Source: Amoebophrya sp. A120 (taxonomy: Eukaryota; Sar; Dinophyceae; Syndiniales; Amoebophryaceae). From it: a DNA stretch of 64,000 nt. This document shows positions 1-11,300 of this stretch, one piece after another. The translations under genes were made by a program, and so were the position numbers. The notes beneath the pieces are model-generated. The model searched no databases and was not told the DNA's origin. It worked only from the letters and a program-made list of their open reading frames with translations. Numbering within the stretch: position 1 is the stretch's first letter; each line of letters opens with the position of its first letter. The stretch covers positions 1,276,190 to 1,340,189 of the forward strand of contig CAJINV010000018.1 in the NCBI GenBank assembly GCA_905178155.1, given 5' to 3'.

Positions 1-42
1 CAAGAAGAAGAAGTGGGATTCTAATTAAAAGAAATGGTGGTG

Positions 43-75
43 GCGAAAGCGCGGCCCGCGGGGCCGCGCTTTCGC
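43..75. repeat. perfect 15-bp-arm hairpin
   Basis: Arms GCGAAAGCGCGGCCC and its exact reverse complement surround a 3-base GCG loop. It would form a very stable stem in DNA or RNA. No gene is evident beside it, so its role is unknown. Confidence 0.8.
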
Positions 76-1826
76 CGCGCGGCTGGTTTGGCTTTCGCGC
101 TGGTTAGATTTTCGCGCACGCATTTGGTTACCAATATCGCCCTCCGGGCGCGATCTTCATAACGGGGGAAGAACAAGAAATGCTGAATGAAATGGTGCAC
201 ATTCAAAAATCGCCAGATAATATGCGTCCTGCTAGATATTCCGGTGCACGACGGATCACTAACGGACTCGCTCCACGTCCTGTTCAGCCTCTATTCGGAA
301 TTCAAGAACAACCAGCACTTCGGCCAGCAGCTCGGGTAAGAGGTTGCTTGCAAAACAAAATTGCATTATGATGTAGGAGCTCGACGTACTTTAAAAAGCA
401 AGTCGTACTTGTCATGCTCATGCATCAATCGTGTGGTCGAAATATCAACAGTGCTCTGTCCCCGGAGACCGTCGGCGGGAGGCCCTTAAGCGCAGGCGGC
501 AGCGGCGGCTTACCCAGCGGGGGTCGTGCAGGGACTCCGGTGTGAGGACGATTGGAATTATACCGGTTGGAGTTTTTTCGAAAGATGCGGCTGAGGGTGG
601 AGCTGCGGAAGAAGTGTTTTGGGTTTTTTGAAGAAAATAAAACAGTTACCATTTTTTCGGATCATCTTATCTTACTAAAAAACAGCAGCAATAGCAACAG
701 ATACAGTATCAATTACACCAGCAACAATTTTTCTGGAATAAAGCTATACCGCAGAGAAGTGCTGGGGGAGGTTATCTTCGACGTGCACCACTTGGATGTG
801 TACAAAAGTATATGGCAGCGTGCATTGGAGGAACCAGTTGGCACTGGTGGCGCGCAAAACGATAACTATGCTTGATCCCTCGGAAAGGAGGTACTACTTT
901 GATCAGTCACATAAATTTTGAATTCAGTTGTACATGAGCCACTTTGAAGATGTGATCTGGGAGATAAACCGGGGACACACACGCGCCGGCGCCACAAGAT
1001 GTAGATACACCACGCACTAAACTTCTTCAACACGTCGAATATCATGAGTCTATAGAGTTATCAACAAGTAGAAAGTCGCAAAAGAAAAAGCCAGAAGTAG
1101 GACGAGCAAAATTTCAGGAACTTCATCCTGATCCGTTTTAGCATGACGGTTTTCTTCCGCTCAATAAGAACAACGGGGACAGGGCGCTTTTGTTTCACTT
1201 AAAAAGCACTTTCTCGTTGATGAATCGCTTCGTACCAAAATGAATCCTTCGTAAAAGAAGTTGATTACGCCAAATCCCTCGCTGAACATCACTAAGGCAA
1301 ACAGTTATACGTTTTCAGTCGTACGACATTCGTGCTTCTTCGTCGTCGTTCCGTTCTTTGGTCTGGTTTTTGCGTACTGTCCTTGAGTTATTGACATCTT
1401 CGTGCAAGTACCGTTCGTGAAGAAGACGAAAAAGTGTCTGCCTTCGCTTTTCTTCAAAAGCAGGTTTGGCCCTGACCATCATGAAATTTTAGGGTAAAGA
1501 AGTACGTATATGGGATTTTTTCTTTTATCAGATCGCTCCTCCCATTGTGTCAATCGCCCTTCCCGATAGTTTCCGATTGCCTTTCTGCCCATATCGTACC
1601 ACTACCATTCAGTCGTTCCTTGTGCATAATTTCTTTGCCTAACATTTTTACTTTGAGATCCGGTGGACCTGCTTGATTTATTTGGTTGACAAACCAGAAT
1701 CTCAACTGCGTCCATTTGTCTCAACGTTTAGACAAAACGCCCCAACGTTGACCACGACGCCTCAACTTCAGCACCGTTTAGGTTTACGGGTTAGGGTCTA
1801 GGATTCGGGGTTTGTCCTGGTCGTCG

Positions 1827-1870
1827 GCCAGGGCAGCCGCCGCCGGCCGGCCGGCGGCGGCTGCCCTGGC
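1827..1870. repeat. 44-bp perfect GC palindrome
   Basis: The left half starts GCCAGGGCAGCCGCC and the right half is its exact reverse complement, with no spacer. Pairing continues with one wobble to about 1821-1877. It lies about 450 bp upstream of the first PAN gene start. It could be a cruciform or a repeat end. Confidence 0.85.
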
Positions 1871-2323
1871 CGGCGACTCTCTCCTTTGCTTGTGTTGTGT
1901 TTCACACCCGCGCCCCTTCCCGTGTGTGTGTTGCCTCGTCCTTGCGCCTCCTGTGCCTTGCCGACCCCGCCCCGTGTCAATGATGCCGGGCTTACCTTCC
2001 CGCCACTGCCGACTACCGTTGTGTGAGGCCTCCGGGCGATCGTTGAGACGATTGCGCCCCGGCCTCGAGAACGTTGAGACAAGAACGTTGAGATTCTGGT
2101 CTGTTAACCGATTTATTTACGGGCAATCAATCTTTCCCGAACAAGATGGTGCTCCTGCGTCAGAACTGGTGAGAGCGAAGTTTTGCACCAGCCGTATTCG
2201 TCTTCGCCGGGCAGGCGGTGCCAGAAGACCGGCAGGAGAAGGGCGTCGAAACAGATTGTTTACAGCTACAAGTTCCCAGTTGCCAAAGGTGTAGTCCTCT
2301 GTGTGACAAATTTATTGGGACCA

Positions 2324-5300
2324 ATGGTTTCGAAGCTCGTATTCGTGACCTTCGGTATCGCCCGCTGGTGCCACCATTTTGTGCTGATCGACCAAGCTTC
2401 AGCGGTTTCTTCTTCGAACCACGGGAGAGATGGTCAAAAGGCAGCTTCGTCGGCGTTTCTCCGTCCACGAAGGGGGAACAACTACTACCCGCAGACAAAT
2501 TCGTTGAAGCGAAGACTCAGGGACCACCACGACGGGGAAGTACTACCAAGCGGCGAAAACAAGGGAGCTAGAATTACTAGTAGCTCCCGCCCTGCTGGTG
2601 CTGTTTCTGATGTTGAGACCGCTAGCACTTCTCTTACGGGGAGAAGCAATTTGCTGCAAAAGAGCCGCCGGAAAAACTCTCGGGACGAGAATTTTTTGCC
2701 TGCCGAGGGATCATGGAAGCGTAAAAATCTTCTTGGAGAAGGAAAAGACGATGTCATTGCAGCTGTCGAAGGTGGTGAAAAAACGGAACAAAGGATAGTA
2801 CCGCAAATGCTCGGGGAAGATGAAGATCCAGGGTTTCACTACGACGAAGAAACAGGAAATTCCTTTCTGCAGCGACAACGACTCACAAAGGCACACTGCG
2901 CAGGAGGAGGCCTAGAAGATGAAACAACAACCGCCGAAGGGCTGAGCGAAATCCCGGAGGAACAGCGGACCACCTCCGAGCATCCTGTGCGGAATGGTGG
3001 AAGCAACAACGCAGCTGTTACAGGGGACGACGGGAAGATGAGCAACAGTAAAGATATGCTGAATACCGCGATGAACAAAAATTTTCGTACGACAGCTGTT
3101 TTAAGTTCCGCCGCGGATTCCATACCGAGTGATAAGAATCTTTTTCAGCTTCAAGAAAGGCAGCTAGCCTTTTTTTCGACGGATCATGCTGGGGGAATAG
3201 CAGGAAATGGCGATTTACCACAACCCGGTGGCGCGCCGTCAATTTACGAAAATTATGGCATGATAAGCCCCGCCAGTATTTCCGTCGGCGAAATAAGTAA
3301 AACTCCATCGACGATAATCCCTAGTGGAGTTCTTTCTTCCTCCCCCGGACATCAACAGCCAACCGCATTGGGTCTCGTATTGAGCAACGAGATTCTGCAA
3401 AAGTCCGCCAGCGGCGGATTTCTCGGCGCGTCCCTGGGAGCGCAGTTCAATCGACTGCGGGATACCTACCACCGGCAGCAGGGCCGGTGCCCGGGCGGCG
3501 CCGCGCCGGCAAGCGACTGGTGGGAGGCGGCGAGCGAGTTGACCTGCGCCCGGCAGTGCATACTGGACGACTTGTGCGCTGGGTACGAGGTCGAGCACAT
3601 GTACAAGTTCGAAATCAAGATGGAAGAGAGAATAACGGAAGATGATGATGAAAATCCTAGGGGTCTCGGCGACGACAAAGAAGTTGATCTTGCATCATCG
3701 ACAAGAAAATCCTCCCCCACCCTGGTCCGCGATTTGGATTTCGTTTTGTGCCGCTTCGTCCGGCTGGTGTGGCCGGGTATGGAATTTACTTTTCCTACGC
3801 ATTTAACGCGGACTGGGAAATCAAACATTGTCTGCGGGGTGAAGAAGTTATCCCTGCTACGGTGGGAACGCGAGGAGATGTTTTCGGTAAGGGAAGCTGA
3901 TGGGGGAAAACCGAGCAGCGGTCCTCAGCAACAATCGGAGGAGGTATCAACTGCAAATACGTCTTGGTTGCCTTTGAAACAACAGTGTGGACGTTTATCA
4001 TGCAGATTTTGTAGGACCACCCACGATTATGTGTGGGATTTTTGTGATGACTAATGCCCAGTTTCGTTTGATGCTCGAAGATGAAAAATACCCTCTCCGC
4101 GTAGCAAAAACTGGCTCGCTTTTGCTCTGTATGCAAGAGTACAGATTTTTGTATGATCCAAAACCAAAACAAACGCACATCACAACTTGGCACTCTGCTT
4201 CCAGAGGACCACCCCCCAGACGCATTTGCACTGCATAGGAGGAAAAGAAACAGCAAAGTAGCACTGCCTTTTCCGACATGGACTTTGCGAGATGGGAGCA
4301 GGACGAGGAAGAAGTACAAACTGAAAATGATACCGAGGCAACATCAGATACCAGCATCACAGAAGACCAACAGGGGGACAAGGATGGGACGACCAATGCG
4401 CCGTCCGACGTTGACGAAAATGTTGAGACAGGTGCGGAAATAAATCGAGAAATAGAAGGCAACGATTTCGCCAGGACGCAGGCGCCTACCATGGACGATG
4501 CTGACCAAGGGCCCGACCAAGATCTGCTTAGCACAGAACACACCCGGCCGGTTGTGCAGCCACCCCCCGCGCTATTCGACTCTCTGCCAAATATCGGTAT
4601 GGACCGTGCAAAAGTAAAATATCGCTGGAAAAGTCTGATTTGTGCACCAGCAGACGATCTTTGCAAGCAACTTAGCGGAGTAGCAGACAGACGCTGATTA
4701 AAGAACTACGTTTATGATCACTATCCTATTCAAATTCAGCAGGACGACGAGGAAAATATCTTCACTCCGGATGAAAGTTTGTAATTGTATGTCCGTATGC
4801 ATCTATGAAAAATGAAAATCACTTTCATGTGTGCGATAAAAGTACTTTTGCACTCCATACCCTTCAAGCGGCCGCAAGCGTGCCTTGCGGCCTTTGGGAA
4901 CTGGACGCCGCTGGAATACGTGCCGGTCTATCAAATGTAAAAATGTCTGGGTCTGGAAGAATGCAAGATTTGTCATGCATATTTCTCATGACCCATGATG
5001 CCTGTAATGCATGCCCTAGCATCACAGGTTTTTTGCGGGATTCTTAATGCCCATTCCGCATGACAAATGCCCTCTCCGCGTAGCAAAAATTAGACTCTGT
5101 TTGCTGCTCATGCAACACAAATTTTTTAGTCATCGAAACGCAGCATCACAAGTTTAACAACAACAAACTCATGTAACTTATAGGGGCAGATACTTCAACA
5201 GTTTAGCAGTGTGCGGGGGGGTGACTCATGAGGTCCCCCCCCACCCGCTGTGCCCATATCAAAAAACACACAGGGAAACTCGTTTTTTCTTTTCTTTCGT

Positions 5301-8300
5301 ACAGCAAGGGGATAGCATGGGTCGTAAGTCGTTTAAGGGGGAAAAAGATGCCTAAGGACTGCAGTAGAAAGAGGTAATTTTGAGATAGAGATTACAAAGT
5401 AGACGATATAGAAACATTAGTAAAACTGTAGTGAAGAGTAAAGTGGTGGTTTCGATTTTTTCTTTTTTCTCGCTTGTATACATATGTAGACACTAAGTAA
5501 TGAAGTAAGAAAGAAAAAAGAACAGATATGGGCGCAGAAGTGGATCAGGAGGACCAGGGAGGGCAGGTGAAGGTGGGACTACGAGCAAGAATTTGGAACG
5601 AGAGCTTGCAGAACGACGCCGAGCTAGAGGATGCGCTGTGCCGACACCTGGAAGAAAAACGAGACATCGGGGACCTGCTCTGTGTGTGCAAGTGGTGCTA
5701 CCGGGTAAACATGGCGAGGGAGGTCACGCACAAGCACGCAAAAACGAAGCACAACAGCCACCAGCTAACCTGCCCGGAAAGAGATCGAGATGGAGACGCA
5801 GGCACGACTTCGGATAAAAAGGTACTGGCAGAAAATGTTTTTAGAGTGGTAAGTGTAGCAAGCACAACAGAGCCACTAACTACAACGAAAAATACGAAGT
5901 CAAAAATTATGGAGACTGACATTTTTTGTGACGAAGTGAAGCCGCGCATGGTGGACATAGACTGGCTGAACAAGCCAAAAAGAGACCAAATGATTGCCCC
6001 ACACGGGAACAAGGGAGTGTTCGCGTGTGGGCTCTGCCAGGTCTGTAATGCTGACTCCTGCGATTTTATTGACAGGCATACGCACACCTGTGTGCGTGAG
6101 TCGGCAAATTCCCGTGCAGCCTTAGCAGAGGGAAGAGCCCGCACACAATGCAGGCGCTGCAGCGCCCATGTTGCCTGTATGCGATCCCATATTTTGGCGC
6201 ATGAGGCCCTAGATAGGTATAGCTATCTTAGCTCGAGTAAGCACTACGAGCTAGGAACGCTAGCATGGGACCAAAAAGTAGCGCTTACAAATTGCATTCT
6301 TGATGAGCCACTATGGGGGCAGGCGGTATCCTCGTCGATGAATGTTCAGTCACTAAGAACAAAAAACGTCGACAGCTACATCTTGAAATATGTGGAAGAC
6401 ATTGAGCCGCATTTTCTGGGGCTGGATGAAACCAACCTTGACTCGATAGATAAGTCATGGCTGATTCACCAGCTTATTGCCCTGGGGTATCACATTATCT
6501 TCTGCCCACGGAAGCACGAGGGGGGTGATGCAAAAAAGAAGAGAAAAAGCGGGTCATCCATTTTGGCAGTTAGATCTAGTGTAAGGCTAGTGAAAATACT
6601 AGAAGTGGACGACGTCGATGGGTGCGAGATTATTCATGTCTTGGTGGAAATGAACAGCGTTGTATTTGAAGTCAAAAAGCTTTACGCCAAGCATGCAAAA
6701 CTAGACGCAACACACCTAGGGATAGGAGCGGGGATTATTATTGGGGACCTGAATGCAAGGCACTTGAACTGGGACTACAAAAACAACCCAAACGGAACAA
6801 CGCTGACAAAATGGCTAGAAGGGGAAGAGGGTAGGGGCTTCTGTTGCGCTAATGTGAAAGGGCAGGCAACGAGGGTACATGGTGAATGCGCAACAGCGCC
6901 AGACGTGATGGTTTTCGGCAAGGAGACTTTTGAAAAACCAAGGTTCGTAACGTACTTGCCATACAACTTTGACGCAATGGAAACGGAGACTAGCGATGGA
7001 AAACAAGCAACCCAAATCCTTGAAGGGGGAAAAGGAATAGCAGAAGAGAATGATGCGTGCTCAGAAGAACACCTGCGGAAGAAGAGAAAGACAAACATTG
7101 GAGCCGTTGACGCAGATACTAGTCAAGAGCAGAATAGTATTAGCCCAGAAGAGGCTGAACTAGAATGGGAAGGGGTTTTTGAGGTAAACAAGGAAAGAGC
7201 AGATGAACGTGCGTGCTACGTGCGAATCTCCAGTGAAGATGTAGCGGGGGTTGTTAAGAGCGGCGGTCTAATAGTTGACGGCGTCGCAGAAGGGGAGAGC
7301 CTATGGAGCTGGGGCCTGGAGAATTGCAAGTTTTCAGAACAGCTTTCTGATCACTGCATGGTGGAGCTCCGCCTGAGCATCAAAGGAGCGGTGGTTGCCT
7401 TGCCAGAAGTGGCAAGCATTTTTGTGCCGGAAGTAGACGAAGAAAGACACGCAATGCCAGCGGAGCTGGAGCAAGAAGTAGGTGGGGAATATGGGGATGA
7501 TGATCGGGATGAGCCGGGGGGGGGAGGGAGCGACTGCAACTACACCAGCAAGCTTTTGAAGTTCAAGTTTGAAAACGGAATACCAGTGAAGGAACAAACA
7601 TGGGTAACGGCGTACAATCGGGATCTTCGTGATAGACTTGCAGACCACCCCCTGATGCGGAAGAACTGGCAGAAGCGGAAAGTAGGGCTGATTCAAAACG
7701 ATCTGAAGCTGGTAAAGGAAGTAATGCTAGAGGTAGCAAAAGAGCATCTTCCCTGCTCGCGGGGAAGGAAGGCTACAGATGCTACTAGTGATGTAAAGGG
7801 AACACAAAAGCGGGCACGAAAGAAACCAAAAAAGGACGAGATAGGGCGGGGAAGGGATTCAGATGCAGAATTGGACCACCTACCACCAAAGGAAAGGTGG
7901 GAACACATCAACCAGAAAATACGAAGAAAGAAAATTTGGACCACCGGGGGTTTTCCCTCGAAGCTGGTCAAGCATGACAAAGCGGCCATCTACTTCAAGA
8001 GGGCAACTGGAGAAGATATCACGGAAAAAGGAAACCAGAGCGCTTTGCTGTGTCCACCGCTTACCCTGAAGGAGATAGAAAGACGAACGAACGAGGCAGC
8101 TATGAAAGAGATAAAGAAGCGGAAAATAACAGTAGAGCCACTTCCGGGCGAAGCAGTTGACGACCACGACGAAATAGTGAACTACTTCGCGGCCCAATAC
8201 AAAGGGAGACCGCAACAGGTCTACAGCAAGAACGGCTTTGAAGTGCCAGATGAGAGCGAGTGGAAAAAGAAAACCTTCAAAGATACGCGATTGAAGTCGC

Positions 8301-11300
8301 GCCAGAAAGCGAAGGAGGGGCAATTTTGGGAGTTGACCAGGACAGAGTTTGCGGCGGCTATCAGGAAGCTGGAATGTAACAAGAGTCCGGGGTGTGATGG
8401 GGTTACGCATGAGCTGGTCAAGGCTTTGGATGGGGTAGGATGGGAGTGCTTATTTAGGTGCTACTACGTGTTAGTCAAGCACAACGCATTTCCGGAAATA
8501 GGGCGGGAGATTATCCTAGCACCTGTAGGCAAGACAGAAGAGCAGGCTTTCTCAGAAAGTTTGTTTCGACCTGTAAGCTTGTTATCAGTATATGCTAAGG
8601 TGTGGGAAGCTATACAAGATAGAAGATTGTGCTTATGGTTAGAGGGCTACCAATGGAATGGAAAGAGCAGAATTGAAAATAGCAGCCCCAAGCTCCCGCT
8701 GTACTCCCTTGCATACAGAAAAAACTTTTGCAAAGAGTTTGGGGCTATTTCAATTCTCGAGTATCTGTTTTCAGAAGAAGGACTGAAAACAAAAGGCATG
8801 AGAAAATTTCTGCTGCTAAATGATAACGAAGCAGGTTTTGATGTGGTTTCACATGAGAAATTGCTGGAGACAATGCATGAGTTAGAAGTGCCGGAGGACA
8901 TAGCGGCAGCCACAGTGCAGTGGCTGAGTTACCGAACAGTTAGAATAAAAACAGGGAGCAGGTACTGGCATCTATCTCCGGGGATGCCGCAAGGCAGCCC
9001 CTACTCAGGGGGCTGCTTTAATGTACACAACACGCCACTAATTCAAACTATGGCGCAGCTGAATGAAGACGGCACACAGACGCAGTTTTCGGATGACAAC
9101 AGCCAATGCGGAACCGGTGACATGGAAGCAGTGACAAAACTCAAAAAGGATCTGGTGCGAACGGGCAGAAAGAAGTTCATATTTTTTGAAGAGACAAAGT
9201 CTGAAGCTGTTTTCTATGATGTTGGGGTGGATAAGAAGGTAGAAGTGAGCGAAGCAAGTAGGTCCTTGGGGTTTTTCTATGATGGCGCATGGGATTTCTC
9301 CTCCCACTATGAAATCATGCGAAAGAAGATGATCCAGGAGAACACAAGCGTAGCACGATTGAAAAACTTAAGACTCACCGCAAAAATCGACACCTATGTC
9401 TCGATAGTATACAGCGCGATACTATCGAATAGCATCCCGTTTTTTCACTATTTCAAAAAGCAGAACAGGCTGCAGATCAAGAAAGACACTGCGAAATTCC
9501 TGAAGGGGCATGCTATGCTACCCAAACAAACGCCAAACACGATTTTGCATCATTGTGCAGGAATTCCGGACATTCACACGCTCTTTGTAGTAGAAAACTT
9601 GATGCTCTTCTACAAAGGCGCGCAGTTGAAGCTATGGCCACGACAAAAAGAGCCATGCGAAGAGGTCAAGGCTATGTTCAGGCAGACAGATAGCAGCGAC
9701 CCAGCAAAATTCTTACTAGGCATGGACAAAAAGCATGCAACGTGGACAGATACCATTCGGCACATGGCAAAAACGGGCTTTCCTGATGTGCATAGTCATT
9801 TTGGTCATGAGAGACTGTAAATCGGCAAGATTTTTTGGCGGGGCGTAAATCTAGATGCGAAGTCCATGGACAGGGTTGGGACGGATATGGGCCTGGGGAG
9901 GCTGTCAGGTAAGCAGGGAAAAGAGCTGGACGAGGCACGGGGAAAGGTAGCACGGGCGCACAACGCACTAGTGCGGGGGCTAATACGGAAGTCCCAGGGG
10001 AATCTTGTCACGGCAACGGATGGACTGGTGGACAAAGAAAGAAATTTAGGAGTGGGGGCGGGGGCAAGTTGGTGGTGGGAGCCGGTTGGTGATGATGGGA
10101 CGGGGAAGCTTCGGGCAGAAGTGGGGGAGGACGAGTTACCAGATCCGATTTGGATCTCAGGAGCATATATACACTCACCGCTGAGTGATATTCCAACGGA
10201 TTCTTTTGATGCAGAGTGCATAGGGCTAATGCAGCAGCTTGAAAAGATAGAACGCCAAATCCTAACACACCCGCACTTGAGTAAAATGCTGAGGAACTTC
10301 TATTTTTTCTTAGATAGCAACTCCATAGTGCAGGCACTGGAGTGCTACAACGACGGTAGTAATGAGATGATCCACAAAATTATGAAGCAGATGGAAAAAC
10401 TAAAAGACGCATGCATTGGGGAGGGGCCGAACGAGGAGGAAGAGGTATGGTTTCACTTCCGTTGGACACCCGGACACGCGGGGCAGCTGGCGAACGATTG
10501 TGCGGACCTCCTAACGAATATCTACAAAGAAATGTGGAAAGACGGGCACCAGGACTTTTCGGACACAGCGGCGCGGCCGATCTACAAAAAAATGATCACT
10601 GCGCCGATCCTGCGGCGGCTTTTCCTGAAAAGGATCCTCGCGCAGAACATGGAAAATTGCCAATCCCCCTCGGAGTACTTGCGCGAGCGCGCGAAGTCTT
10701 TGGGGGGGTTCCGGCCGCCCGTGGGTGTCTTCCCGATACGCGAGGCGGAGTTGGTCTACTTCTGGGTGTGGTTGGGAATCGCCCCCCAGCCACACTTGGG
10801 GTGTGAGGAAATCGTTTATGAGGGAGGGAAAATGAAACAAAGGTGCAAAATGTGCAACAGGCTGTGCGACTGCGCAGTTGATCACGCCCTGTTTGAGTGC
10901 AGGAATGTAGAGGCGCCGCGCGCGCGCCATTTTGGCTTTAAGTTTTGCGCGCCCACCTTGGGGAGGGAACTGCTTCAAAATCCCAGAAAGATCTTGAAGT
11001 TCATAATAGACGAAGCGACAAATTTGACACATGAATATTTCCGAGACAGAATAGGTAGCTGCATCGAGCAAGTCGGGACGAAAATGGAAAAGGAAGTAAA
11101 AAAGCATGAAAAGCTACCAAATTCATATGTGAAGGCATGCAGCATGAGCAAGGCAAGAGTTTTTACAGATGAGATACCACTGAAATACTTACACTGACAC
11201 TAGAGCAATCTCATGAATCACAAAAACAAAAACTCACAGGTTTAAATATACGAAAAACATCTTTTTTTTCTTCTCCTTCATTAAGCAGTACATGTAAAAA

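Larger units (their letters stand above)
1..2323. other. gene-poor leading region
   Basis: No convincing coding sequence. Open frames here are short and lack domains. The stretch holds a short hairpin near its start, AT-rich sequence to about 1700, repeated words resembling ACGTTGAGA around 1715-1760 and 2040-2095, and a long GC-rich palindrome. It is probably intergenic and 5' flanking DNA of the first PAN gene. Confidence 0.5.

Noticed and set aside
4598-4859. Inverted pair TATGGACCGTGCAAAAGTA / TACTTTTGCACTCCATA looking like an introner of 262 bp
   Set aside because: No TSD, and removal breaks the frame and deletes the DDEENIF motif conserved in the paralogue. Two GT-AG introns explain the region better.
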